Part shown: piece after piece, positions 1 through 8,304 of the stretch
Layout: every line of letters begins with the position of its first letter
How positions within the stretch are numbered: position 1 is the stretch's first letter
From: Tabrizicola_A sp965284335
GTDB lineage: Bacteria > Pseudomonadota > Alphaproteobacteria > Rhodobacterales > Rhodobacteraceae
Length of the DNA: 64,000 nucleotides
Strand: one strand, 5' to 3'
Assembly: GCF_965284335.1 (NCBI RefSeq)
Contig: NZ_OZ260076.1
The notes under the pieces: generated by a model
Database searches by the model: none
The model's input: the letters and a program-made list of their open reading frames with translations, nothing else
What the model was told of the DNA's origin: nothing
Translations under genes and position numbers: made by a program

Positions 1-144
1 GCTGGGCTGGTTGAGGCCACGCTTGACCGGCTTTCGGCCGAAACCCGCCTTGGAAATGCCGCGCAAAGCCTTGAAGATGTGCTGGCAATGGACCATCTCG
101 CCCGGATGCGGGCCACGGAATTGGCCCAAGACATAACGACATAA
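1..144 (+). CDS. dxr: 1-deoxy-D-xylulose 5-phosphate reductoisomerase, C-terminal fragment
   Basis: The first 47 codons of the window stay open and end at TAA. The encoded tail (EATLDRLSAE..., LEDVLAMDHLARMRA) looks like the C-terminal helical domain of DXR, the NADPH-dependent second enzyme of the MEP isoprenoid pathway. The position immediately upstream of rseP, with only 10 bp between them, is a common alphaproteobacterial arrangement. The catalytic and NADPH-binding parts lie outside the window, so the call rests on the tail and on synteny. Confidence 0.7.
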   Translation, partial: AGLVEATLDRLSAETRLGNAAQSLEDVLAMDHLARMRATELAQDITT

Positions 145-154
145 GGATCGGCAA

Positions 155-1507
155 GTGGACATTTTGGCGACGGTGCTGGGCACGGGCGGCTTTCTTTGGA
201 CGCTGGCCTTTTTCATTCTGGCCATCGGAATCATCGTGTTTGTCCATGAATATGGCCATTACATCGTGGGCCGCTGGTCGGGGATTCATGCCGAGGTGTT
301 CAGCCTTGGCTTTGGTCCGGTCTTGGTCAACCGCACCGATGCCCGCGGCACGCGCTGGCAGATCGCGGCCATTCCTTTGGGCGGCTATGTCAAGTTTAAG
401 GGCGATTCGGATGCTGCCTCGGGCAAGGATCTGGGCGCGATGTCTGGGCTTTCGGACAGCGAAAAGCGCCACACCATGCATGGCGCGCCGCTGTGGGCAC
501 GGTCGGCCACGGTGGCGGCGGGACCGATTTTCAACTTTATTCTGGCCATTGCGGTCTATTGGGGCCTGATCCTGTGGAGCGGGGTGGCCACCGAGCGGCC
601 GATTGTGGGGTCGGTGGCAAGCTTGCCGGGGGCAGCGCAGCCTTTGCAGCCCGGCGATGAGATTTTGGCGCTGAACGGCAGCGAGACGCCCAGTCTGGAA
701 AGCTATTTGCAGCTGGCCCGCGATCTGCCCGCCATGGCGCAGGTGGAGTATCGCATCTTGCGCGGTGGCGATGAGATGGTGGTGCAGGGCGCGCATCCGA
801 TGCCGCCCTTGGTTGGCTCGGTTCAGTTGAAATCGGCGGCGATTGCGGCGGGGCTTGAAGAGGGCGACGTGATTTTGGCCGCCAATGGCCAGCCCGTCAC
901 CGCCTTTGCCGAATTGCCCCCGATTGTGGAGGGTCTGGCCGGTGCGCCGGTGCCTTTGACGGTGTGGCGCGCGGATAGGTCTGACACGGGCCAAAGCTTT
1001 GATCTGACGATCACGCCGAACCGCCGCGATCTGCCAAAGGCCGAGGGGGGATTTGAGACGCGCTGGCTGATTGGTCTGACGGGGGGGCTGATTTTCAGCC
1101 CCGAGGTGCGGCGTCCGGGCCTGTTTGAGGCGCTGTCTTTGGCGGGGCAGAATGCGTGGTTTGCCGGGACCACCTCACTTTCGGGCCTGTGGCATGTGGT
1201 GACGGGGGCCATCAGTTCGTGCAATATTTCCGGCCCCATTGGCATGGCGCAGGTGATGGGGCAGGCCGCGACGCAGGGGCTGGAATATTACATCACCATG
1301 CTCGCGGTGATGTCCTTGGGTATTGGGCTGATCAACCTCTTTCCCATTCCGGTGCTGGATGGGGGGCATTTGGTGTTTCACGCCTATGAGGCGGTGTTCC
1401 GCCGTCCGCCGCCCGATGGGGCGCTGAAGGTGTTGATGACCATCGGTTTGGCGATTGTCTTGGGCTTTATGGCCTATGCGTTGACCAATGATGTGACCTG
1501 CCCGTAA
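155..1507 (+). CDS. rseP: RIP site-2 zinc metalloprotease RseP
   Basis: Inner-membrane intramembrane protease of the M50 family, which cleaves anti-sigma factors and signal-peptide remnants. The 450-aa product has the zinc motif HEYGH at residues 31-35 inside the first membrane helix. A periplasmic region with PDZ-like sequence follows (GDEILALNG and GDVILAANGQPV repeats, about residues 165-250). The second catalytic motif is NLFPIPVLDGGH, with Asp402 as third zinc ligand. Length matches the family. The start is GTG at 155, just after the dxr stop. It sits upstream of bamA and the lipid A genes, as in many proteobacteria, and probably belongs to the same envelope-biogenesis transcript. Confidence 0.96.
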   Translation: MDILATVLGTGGFLWTLAFFILAIGIIVFVHEYGHYIVGRWSGIHAEVFSLGFGPVLVNRTDARGTRWQIAAIPLGGYVKFKGDSDAASGKDLGAMSGLSDSEKRHTMHGAPLWARSATVAAGPIFNFILAIAVYWGLILWSGVATERPIVGSVASLPGAAQPLQPGDEILALNGSETPSLESYLQLARDLPAMAQVEYRILRGGDEMVVQGAHPMPPLVGSVQLKSAAIAAGLEEGDVILAANGQPVTAFAELPPIVEGLAGAPVPLTVWRADRSDTGQSFDLTITPNRRDLPKAEGGFETRWLIGLTGGLIFSPEVRRPGLFEALSLAGQNAWFAGTTSLSGLWHVVTGAISSCNISGPIGMAQVMGQAATQGLEYYITMLAVMSLGIGLINLFPIPVLDGGHLVFHAYEAVFRRPPPDGALKVLMTIGLAIVLGFMAYALTNDVTCP

Positions 1508-1587
1508 GGCCGGGTGCGAGGTGCCAAAGATTCGCCATATTCGGCTGGCATGAGAGAGCTCTGCCACTTGGATTGGAGTGTTTAACG

Positions 1588-1725
1588 ATGGATGCCGTGG
1601 TTAAAGGCTATCAGGCTGTTTCGCTGTTGGTTTGGCTGAATGCCGACCGCTTGTTCAGCATTGGAACGGTGATTGTCGGGCTTTTGGCGGGTGCATTTTT
1701 GGGCACGGCGATTTTGCAGCCCTGA
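1588..1725 (+). CDS. small hydrophobic peptide between rseP and bamA, 45 aa
   Basis: An ATG at 1588, preceded by the purine-rich stretch TTGGAGTG, opens a 45-codon frame ending in TGA. The peptide has a polar N-terminal half (MDAVVKGYQAV...) and a hydrophobic C-terminal half rich in Gly, Ala, Val and Leu (GTVIVGLLAGAFLGTAIL). That suggests one membrane span of about 20 residues. I do not recognise a family. It lies in the envelope operon in the same direction, which makes translation plausible, but only the ribosome binding site and amino-acid composition support it. The rest of the 408-bp rseP-bamA interval shows no other convincing gene. Confidence 0.45.
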   Translation: MDAVVKGYQAVSLLVWLNADRLFSIGTVIVGLLAGAFLGTAILQP

Positions 1726-1969
1726 GCTGCGGCGATTTCGACCGCCTGATTTCGGGCATGATCGGCTTTGGCCGGTCCAATCAACGGGTGGCGGGGCTTT
1801 GATTTTTGGGCGGGTGCTGCGTGACCTTTGGCAAATCCTTTGGCGTTCAATCGCGCGGCGTTCAATCTTTTGCCAGTCAATCCTGCGCATGAAACCCATG
1901 GCCTTTTGACAAGGCTTGCGGTTCAAGCTAGTCAAGAACACAACAATTTGTGACTCTCGGGGGCTGGCC

Positions 1970-4330
1970 ATGCGGAACTTTGCAACTGCGAAAGACGGTG
2001 ACGCTGCGCGCTTTGGCAAGGCTGGTGGCTTGGGCTTTCTGCGTCCGGCGATGATCGCGCTTTTGCTTGGTGGCACGGGGCTTTCCGGGGCGTTCTTCAC
2101 ACCTGCTCTTGCGCAGAGCTACAGCTTTTCTAATGTCACCATCGAAGGCAATGACCGCGTCGATGCGGCCACCATCCTGTCTTATGCGGGAATCGGGCGT
2201 GGGCAGAGCCTGAGCACGGGGGAATTGAACGACGCCTATCAGCGCATCGTCAACTCGGGCCTTTTCGAAACGGTCGAGCTGGTGCCCCAAGGCGGCACGC
2301 TGAAGATCGTGGTCAAAGAAATGCCCATGCTGAACGTGGTGGATTTGCAGGGCAACAAGCGCATCAAGGATGAGGCGCTGAAAAACCTCATCAAATCAAA
2401 ATCGCGCAATGTCTTTAACCCCGCCACCGCCGAGGCCGATGCCGCCGCCATTGCCGAAGCCTACCGCATTGAGGGCCGTTTGGCCGCCACGGTCGAGCCG
2501 AAGATCATCCGCCGGTCAGACAACCGGGTGGATCTGGTGTTTGAGATCACCGAGGGCAAAACCGTTGAGGTGGAGCGTTTGTCGATTGTGGGCAACCGCG
2601 CCTATTCCGACCGCCGCTTGCGTCAGGTGCTAGAGACCAAACAGGCCGGTCTTTTGCGCCAGATCATCGGGCGCGACACCTTTGTGGCCGAGCGGCTGGA
2701 GCTGGACAAGCAATTGCTGCGTGATTTCTACCTGTCGCGCGGGTTTATTGACGTTGAAGTGCTGGATGCCACGGGTGAGTTGGCCGCCGAGCGTGACGCA
2801 AGCTTCATCACGGTGACGGTGCGCGAGGGGCAGCAATACCGCATTGGTGCGGTCTCCACCGTGTCGAATATCGAAGGCGTGGATGCGGCCGAGTTTGCCG
2901 ATGTGCAGCGCCTGCGCGAAGGGGTGGTCTATTCCCCGTCGCTGATTGAAAACAACATCGCGCGGATGGAAAATCTGGCGCTGAAAAAGGGTCTTAACTT
3001 TGTGCGCGTCGAGCCTGTGCTGACCCGCAACGAGGCCGATCAGACGCTAGATATCGAATTTGTGCTGTCGCGTGGTGAGCGAGTCTTTGTGGAACGCATC
3101 GACATCGAGGGCAACACCACGACGTTGGATCAGGTGATCCGCCGTCAGTTCCGCACCGCCGAAGGGGACCCCTTCAACCCGCGCGAAATCCGTCAGGCGG
3201 CTGAACGTATTCGCGCTTTGGGTTATTTCGGCGATGCCAATGTCGAGGCCGCGCCGGGCAGCGATGGCGAGCAGATCGTGGTCAATGTCGATGTGGAGGA
3301 ACAGCCCACCGGGTCGCTGAACATTGGCGCGTCTTACAGCGTGAATTCCGGCGCGGGTCTGACCTTTGGGTTCTCGGAAGACAATTTCTTGGGCCGGGGC
3401 CAGAAGGTGGGCATCAATGTCACCACCGGGGCCGATACGGTGGACAGTTCCTTGACCTTTGTCGAGCCCGCGCTTTTGGGCCGCGATCTGTCGTTGAAAT
3501 TCGGTGCCTATTACCGCACCTCGGACAATGCCGATGCGTTTTATGACACCCAATCCATCGCCATCTCGCCGGCTTTGGAATTCCCGATCAGCGAATTTGG
3601 CCGTTTGGAGCTGCGCTATCGGATCTTTGCCGATGAGATCAAGAATGTGGATGCCGCATCGTCCGCGATTTTGACGCGCGAGGCCGCGCTGGATAGCCCG
3701 ATCGGGTCTTCGATCGGCTATGCCTATAGCTATGACAACAAGATTGGCGGTTTGAACCCCAACAGCCGGTTCTTGCTGCGCTTTAGTCAGGATTTTTCCG
3801 GTCTGGGCGGCGATGTGACCTATCTGAAGACCGAGGCTTTGGCCGTGGCCGAAACCAAGATCTTGAACGAAGAAGTCAGCCTGCGCGCCATTTTCGAGGG
3901 TGGGGCGATTGCCACCTCGGGCGGCTATACCAGCCGCGTGACCGACCGGTATTTCGGCAACAGCAAGATCCGTGGTTTTGAGGCCAATGGCCTTGGCCCG
4001 CGCGATCTGGGGGCGGGGAATGAAGACGCCTTGGGCGGCAATTTCTTTGCCGTGGCGCGGTTTGAGGCAGATTTCCCGCTGGGCTTGCCCGAGGAATACG
4101 GCATCAAGGGCGGGGCCTTCTTGGACATTGGGTCGGTTTGGGGCTTGGATGACAGTGCCGGTTCGACCGGGCCTGTCGATGATTCCGCCAATCTGCGGTC
4201 GTCGATTGGGGTGTCATTGCTGTGGGATACGCCCTTGGGCCCCTTGCGCTTTAACTTCTCCAAGGCGCTGCGCAAAGAGGTCTATGACAAAGACCAAAGC
4301 TTTGACCTGACGATCTCGACCAAGTTCTGA
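1970..4330 (+). CDS. bamA: outer membrane protein assembly factor BamA (Omp85)
   Basis: Central subunit of the BAM complex, which folds and inserts beta-barrel proteins into the outer membrane. From ATG 1970 the product is 786 aa. It has a long signal peptide ending near ALAQS, five POTRA-like repeats (for example YSFSNVTIEGNDRVD and RIDIEGNTTTLDQVIRR) over roughly residues 50-400, and an Omp85 barrel. The barrel contains the typical FGNSKIRGFEANGLGPRD segment and ends in a C-terminal Phe, the outer-membrane sorting signal. I chose ATG 1970 because GGGGG precedes it; the frame stays open upstream to a TTG at 1916. The stop overlaps the skp start (TGATG), so the two are translationally coupled. 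Confidence 0.95.
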   Translation: MRNFATAKDGDAARFGKAGGLGFLRPAMIALLLGGTGLSGAFFTPALAQSYSFSNVTIEGNDRVDAATILSYAGIGRGQSLSTGELNDAYQRIVNSGLFETVELVPQGGTLKIVVKEMPMLNVVDLQGNKRIKDEALKNLIKSKSRNVFNPATAEADAAAIAEAYRIEGRLAATVEPKIIRRSDNRVDLVFEITEGKTVEVERLSIVGNRAYSDRRLRQVLETKQAGLLRQIIGRDTFVAERLELDKQLLRDFYLSRGFIDVEVLDATGELAAERDASFITVTVREGQQYRIGAVSTVSNIEGVDAAEFADVQRLREGVVYSPSLIENNIARMENLALKKGLNFVRVEPVLTRNEADQTLDIEFVLSRGERVFVERIDIEGNTTTLDQVIRRQFRTAEGDPFNPREIRQAAERIRALGYFGDANVEAAPGSDGEQIVVNVDVEEQPTGSLNIGASYSVNSGAGLTFGFSEDNFLGRGQKVGINVTTGADTVDSSLTFVEPALLGRDLSLKFGAYYRTSDNADAFYDTQSIAISPALEFPISEFGRLELRYRIFADEIKNVDAASSAILTREAALDSPIGSSIGYAYSYDNKIGGLNPNSRFLLRFSQDFSGLGGDVTYLKTEALAVAETKILNEEVSLRAIFEGGAIATSGGYTSRVTDRYFGNSKIRGFEANGLGPRDLGAGNEDALGGNFFAVARFEADFPLGLPEEYGIKGGAFLDIGSVWGLDDSAGSTGPVDDSANLRSSIGVSLLWDTPLGPLRFNFSKALRKEVYDKDQSFDLTISTKF

Positions 4331-4932
4331 TGCGTCTGGCGGCTGGTTTCGTCGGTCTGGTGTTGGCGGCGGCCTTGGGCCTCGCCGGCCAGATCGCGCG
4401 GGCGCAAGAGGCCGCAGGCAGCGCGCCTGACCAGGGCGGCAATCCTGCGCCGCCTGTGGTCTTTGCCAGCATTCTGACGCTGGATGATGAACGGTTCTTT
4501 GCCGATTCCGTTTTTGGCAAATCGGTGATCGCCCGCCAAGAGCGGGACAGCCGCGCCTTGATTGACGAAAACCGCCGGATCGAGGCCGCTTTGGAGGCCG
4601 AAGAAAAGGATCTGACGATCCGCCGCACCACCTTGTCGCGCGAGGAATTTGCGCCTTTGGCTGAGGCGTTCAACGAAAAGGTTGAAGGCATCCGCAAGGC
4701 ACAAGACGCCAAGACGCGCGATTTGCAGCGGGGGTTTGATGCGGATCGGCAGCGGTTTTTGGAGGCGGCCCGCCCGGTTCTGGCCGAGGTGATGGGCGCG
4801 CGGGGGGCGGTGGCGATCATCGACAGCCGCGCGGTCTTTGTCGGTTTTGACAATATCGACGTCACCGATGAGGCGATTGCCCGGCTGGATGCGGCGGTGG
4901 CCGAGGGGCGGCTGGCCCCCGTCGCGCCCTGA
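4330..4932 (+). CDS. skp: periplasmic OmpH/Skp family chaperone
   Basis: Skp-type chaperone that binds unfolded outer-membrane proteins in the periplasm and passes them to BamA. The 200-aa product starts with a signal peptide (hydrophobic stretch to about residue 25, ending in ARAQE). A charged, helix-forming central region rich in Glu, Arg and Lys follows (residues 55-150), as expected for the coiled-coil tentacles. The final part (GAVAIIDSRAVFVGFDNIDVTDEAI) is the conserved beta element that closes OmpH proteins. It overlaps the bamA stop by one base and precedes fabZ, the usual bamA-skp-fabZ-lpxA order. Slightly longer than E. coli Skp. Confidence 0.88.
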   Translation: MRLAAGFVGLVLAAALGLAGQIARAQEAAGSAPDQGGNPAPPVVFASILTLDDERFFADSVFGKSVIARQERDSRALIDENRRIEAALEAEEKDLTIRRTTLSREEFAPLAEAFNEKVEGIRKAQDAKTRDLQRGFDADRQRFLEAARPVLAEVMGARGAVAIIDSRAVFVGFDNIDVTDEAIARLDAAVAEGRLAPVAP

Positions 4933-5068
4933 ATGCGCTGGCCTCTCGTTTTGCCGAAGCACCCGGCGCGGCTTGTCTCACAGCGCGGGCCTTGCTAGTC
5001 AGGTTCTTGACCAACACCACCAGATGGGGCTGCTGTCTCATCCTGCTGTTCGACCTTTAGGAGATCGC

Positions 5069-5527
5069 ATGACCGACGCCCCTCTTTCCGCCGATCTGGC
5101 GCTGATCCAGCGGATTATCCCGCATCGTTACCCGTTCTTGCTGGTCGATAAGGTGCGCGACATTCACCTGCATAAATCCTGCGTCGGCATCAAGAATGTC
5201 ACCTTTAACGAGCCGCAGTTTCAGGGCCATTTCCCCGGAATGCCGGTGTTTCCCGGTGTGATGATCATTGAAGCCATGGCGCAAACCTCGGGCATCCTTG
5301 TGGGTCTGTCGATGGATCTGGTCGACAAGAACGCCAATGTGTTTTTCATGGGTGTTGATGCGGTGAAGTTCCGCCGCAAGGTGGTTCCGGGTGATGTGCT
5401 GGAATTGCATGTGACTGCTTTGCGCGGTGGTGGCCGGGTGTGGAAGTTTGGGGGCCGCGCGATGGTGGACGGGGAATTGGCCTGCGAGGCGGAATTCATG
5501 GCCATGTTCGACGTGCCGAAAGCCTGA
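5069..5527 (+). CDS. fabZ: 3-hydroxyacyl-ACP dehydratase FabZ
   Basis: Dehydrates (3R)-hydroxyacyl-ACP to trans-2-enoyl-ACP in fatty-acid elongation; its substrate pool is shared with lipid A synthesis by LpxA. The 152-aa hot-dog fold protein has IPHRYPFLLVDKV near the N-terminus and the active-site motif GHFPGMPVFPGV, with catalytic His54, followed by Glu68 in IIEAMAQ. The frame extends much further upstream, but ATG 5069 is preceded by a clear TTTAGGAG ribosome binding site and gives the normal family length. lpxA starts 4 bp after its stop. Confidence 0.97.
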   Translation: MTDAPLSADLALIQRIIPHRYPFLLVDKVRDIHLHKSCVGIKNVTFNEPQFQGHFPGMPVFPGVMIIEAMAQTSGILVGLSMDLVDKNANVFFMGVDAVKFRRKVVPGDVLELHVTALRGGGRVWKFGGRAMVDGELACEAEFMAMFDVPKA

Positions 5528-5531
5528 TCTC

Positions 5532-6329
5532 ATGTCGATTGACCCATCTGCCCATATCCACCCCACTGCCCATGTCGAGCCGGGGGCCAGCATCGGCGCG
5601 GGCTGCCAGATTGGCCCGTTTTGCCTTGTGGGCCCCGAGGTGGTGTTGCGCGCAGGGGTGGTGTTGAAATCACATGTCGTGGTCACGGGCTGGACCGAGA
5701 TCGGCGAGGACACGGTGGTGTTTCCCTTTGCCACGGTGGGCGAGATTCCGCAGGATTTGAAATTCAAGGGCGAGCGCACGCGTCTGACCGTTGGCGCGCG
5801 CTGTCGTATCCGCGAGGGGGCGACGCTGAACACCGGCACCGAGGGCGGCGGGGGGCTAACTTCGGTTGGCGATGACTGTCTGTTGATGACGGGGGCGCAT
5901 ATTGGCCATGACGCCCATGTCGGCAACCGGGTGATCTTGGCCAATCAGGTGGCCATCGCGGGCCATTGCCAGATTGGCGATGATGTGATCATCGGCGGGC
6001 TGTCGGGCATTCACCAATGGGTGCGCATCGGGCGCGGCGCGATCATTGGGGCGGTCACCATGGTGACCAATGATGTCATTCCCTACGGCTTGGTGCAGGC
6101 CCCGCGGGGCGAGTTGGACGGGCTGAATTTGGTCGGCCTAAAGCGGCGCGGGGTGGAGCGTGCCGATATCACCGCGATGCGCGCGGCCTTTATGATGCTG
6201 GCGCAGGGCGAGGGGTCGTTTCTGGACCGTGCGCGCAAGTTGTCCGAGGAAACCGACAGCGTCTATGTGCGTGAGATGACGGATTTCATCCTTGGCGCCT
6301 CGGACCGCAATTTCCTGACGCCGAAATGA
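5532..6329 (+). CDS. lpxA: acyl-ACP--UDP-N-acetylglucosamine O-acyltransferase LpxA
   Basis: First committed enzyme of lipid A synthesis: transfers a 3-hydroxyacyl chain from ACP to UDP-GlcNAc in the cytosol. The 265-aa product has the left-handed parallel beta-helix hexapeptide repeats (IHPTAHVEPGASIGAGCQIGPF and so on). The catalytic His lies in GAHIGHDAHVGN (His126), and a C-terminal helical domain follows (ITAMRAAFMML...). ATG 5532 follows fabZ by 4 bp. The stop overlaps the lpxI start in an ATGA junction, showing tight operon structure. Confidence 0.97.
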   Translation: MSIDPSAHIHPTAHVEPGASIGAGCQIGPFCLVGPEVVLRAGVVLKSHVVVTGWTEIGEDTVVFPFATVGEIPQDLKFKGERTRLTVGARCRIREGATLNTGTEGGGGLTSVGDDCLLMTGAHIGHDAHVGNRVILANQVAIAGHCQIGDDVIIGGLSGIHQWVRIGRGAIIGAVTMVTNDVIPYGLVQAPRGELDGLNLVGLKRRGVERADITAMRAAFMMLAQGEGSFLDRARKLSEETDSVYVREMTDFILGASDRNFLTPK

Positions 6330-7135
6330 CCGTGCCAGCGCCCGCCCGTCTTGCGATCATTGCCGGGAGCGGGGGGCTTCCGGCGGCGTTGGTTGCCAGC
6401 TTGGCCGAGCGTCCGTTGATCTGCGCGCCCGAGGGGTTTGCGCCTGCCGGGCTTGATGTCGATCAGACCTTTCGGGTGGAGCGCTTGGCGCTGTTTCTGC
6501 ACTGGTTGGAAGATCAGGGCGTGACCGAGGTGGCCTTTGCCGGGGCCGTGCAGCGCCCGCGTCTCGACCCATCGCTGTTTGATCCGGCCACCGCCACCAT
6601 GGTGCCGCGCCTGTTGGCTGCGATGGGGCAGGGCGATGATGCCACCTTGCGCGAGGTTCTGGCGATTTTTGAGGAAGCGGGTTTTGCGCTGCGTGGGGTG
6701 GCCGATCTTGCGCCCGCGCTGGTGCCGGGGCCGGGCGTTTATGCCGGGGGTGTCACCGCTCAGGACGAAACCGACGCGGCCCGCGCCGCCGCCATTGTGC
6801 AAGCCTTGGGTGCTGTGGATGTGGGGCAGGGCTGTGTTGTGGCGGGTGGCTTGTGTTTGGCGGTTGAGGCGCTGCCGGGCACCGATGCGATGCTGGGCTT
6901 TGTCGCGCAAATCCCAGCGTCCTTGCGCCCGGCGCGCGGGCTTTTCTACAAGGCGCCAAAGCCTGCGCAAGACCGCCGGATTGATCTGCCCACTTTGGGC
7001 GTGCAGACCCTGCGCCATGCCGCCGCCGCCGGGCTGGGCGGGGTGGTGTGGCAGGCGGGGGGCGTGATCTGCCTTGATCTGCCCGCCATGCAGCAGGAGG
7101 CCGACGCGCTTGGCCTGACGCTTTGGGCGCGCTGA
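6326..7135 (+). CDS. lpxI: UDP-2,3-diacylglucosamine pyrophosphatase LpxI
   Basis: LpxI (DUF1009 family) hydrolyses UDP-2,3-diacylglucosamine to lipid X and UMP. It replaces LpxH in most alphaproteobacteria. The 269-aa product begins LAIIAGSGGLPAAL, the conserved N-terminal glycine-rich motif. It contains EVAFAGAVQRPRLD and a C-terminal domain with GCVVAGGLCLAVEALPGTDAML and a closing DLPTLGVQTLRHA region. The expected neighbours are present: lpxA upstream with a 4-bp overlap and lpxB downstream with a 13-bp overlap. No lpxH is seen in the window. Confidence 0.93.
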   Translation: MTVPAPARLAIIAGSGGLPAALVASLAERPLICAPEGFAPAGLDVDQTFRVERLALFLHWLEDQGVTEVAFAGAVQRPRLDPSLFDPATATMVPRLLAAMGQGDDATLREVLAIFEEAGFALRGVADLAPALVPGPGVYAGGVTAQDETDAARAAAIVQALGAVDVGQGCVVAGGLCLAVEALPGTDAMLGFVAQIPASLRPARGLFYKAPKPAQDRRIDLPTLGVQTLRHAAAAGLGGVVWQAGGVICLDLPAMQQEADALGLTLWAR

Positions 7136-8247
7136 CGCTTTATCTGATTGCGGGCGAACCCTCGGGCGATCGTCTGGGGGCGGCCTTGATGGCGGGGCTT
7201 AAGGTGCTGTCGCCGGGGGTTGAGTTTCACGGCATCGGCGGGCCTTTGATGCAGGCCGAGGGGTTGGTCAGCCTTTTTCCGATGGAAGAGCTGTCGATCA
7301 TGGGGCTGGTTGAGGTTCTGCCGAAATACCGCGCGCTGAAGCGCCGGATTGCCGAGGCGGCGGCCGATGTGCTGGCTTGCGCGCCTACCGCGCTGATCAC
7401 CATCGACAGCCCGGATTTTTGCCTGCGGGTGGCCAAGATTGTCAAAGCCGCAAGGCCCGATCTGCGGACGATCCATTATGTGGCCCCCTCGGTCTGGGCC
7501 TGGCGTCCGGGGCGGGCGGCCAAGATGGCGGCGCATGTCGATCATGTGCTGGCGCTTTTGCCGTTTGAGCCGCCCTATATGCAGGCCGCAGGCATGAGTT
7601 GCGATTTCGTTGGCCACCCGGTGGTGAGCGAGCCTTTGGCCAGCCCCGAGGAACGTGCGTTGATGGCCGGTGAGGGGCCTTTACTGTTGGCGCTGCCGGG
7701 CAGTCGCAAGGGCGAGGTGAGCCGCCTGTGCCCGGTCTTTGGGGAGACCATCGCCCGGCTTAAGGCCGATCATCCGACGCTTCGCGTGGCCCTGCCCACT
7801 GTGCGCGGGGTAGAGCCGCTTGTGCGCGAGCTGACCCGAGATTGGGAGGTGGCCCCCCAGATCATCAGCGATGCGGGCCTGAAGCGCGCGGCCTTTGCCT
7901 CTGCCGATGTGGCGCTGGCGGCGTCCGGCACGGTGAGTTTGGAGCTGGCCGCCAATGGCTGCCCGATGGTGATTGCCTATGACATGAACCGCCTGACCCT
8001 GTGGTTGATGCGGCGCGCGGCGCAGGTGGATACGGTGACGCTGGTCAATCTGGTGTCGGAAACCCGCGTGGTGCCTGAATTCATCGGGCCAGAGTGCCGC
8101 GCCGATCTGATTGCGCCAGCCTTAGAGGCGCTTTTGGCTGATGCTTCGGGGCAAAAGCAAGCCATGGCCCTGACAATGGAACGGTTGGGCAAGGGCGGCG
8201 AGGCCCCGGGCCTGCGCGCGGCGCGCTCGGTGCTTATGGCCCTTTAG
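7123..8247 (+). CDS. lpxB: lipid A disaccharide synthase LpxB
   Basis: Peripheral membrane glycosyltransferase (GT19) that condenses lipid X with UDP-2,3-diacylglucosamine to form the beta-1,6-linked disaccharide of lipid A. The 374-aa product carries the N-terminal LYLIAGEPSGDRLGAAL motif, VAPSVWAWRPGRAAKM in the middle, LALPGSRKGEVSRLCPVF, and AASGTVSLELAANGCPMVIAYDMN near the donor site. The start is probably TTG at 7123, inside the lpxI 3' end, since no ATG lies at the right place. It is the last gene of the block; a pair of palindromes follows the stop. Confidence 0.95.
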   Translation: MGALTLYLIAGEPSGDRLGAALMAGLKVLSPGVEFHGIGGPLMQAEGLVSLFPMEELSIMGLVEVLPKYRALKRRIAEAAADVLACAPTALITIDSPDFCLRVAKIVKAARPDLRTIHYVAPSVWAWRPGRAAKMAAHVDHVLALLPFEPPYMQAAGMSCDFVGHPVVSEPLASPEERALMAGEGPLLLALPGSRKGEVSRLCPVFGETIARLKADHPTLRVALPTVRGVEPLVRELTRDWEVAPQIISDAGLKRAAFASADVALAASGTVSLELAANGCPMVIAYDMNRLTLWLMRRAAQVDTVTLVNLVSETRVVPEFIGPECRADLIAPALEALLADASGQKQAMALTMERLGKGGEAPGLRAARSVLMAL

Positions 8248-8252
8248 GGCCA

Positions 8253-8297
8253 CGATTTCTGACCAGAAATCGGTCCGGAATTTTTGCAAAATTCCGG
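8253..8297. repeat. pair of palindromes between convergent lpxB and mnmA
   Basis: Two inverted repeats stand side by side: CGATTTCTG/CAGAAATCG (8253-8272, 2-bp centre) and CCGGAATTTT/AAAATTCCGG (8275-8297, 3-bp centre). They occupy the space between two convergent stop codons and probably form a bidirectional terminator. Related palindromes recur at 16283-16325 and 24230-24297. Confidence 0.8.
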
Positions 8298-8304
8298 GGG
8301 CGCT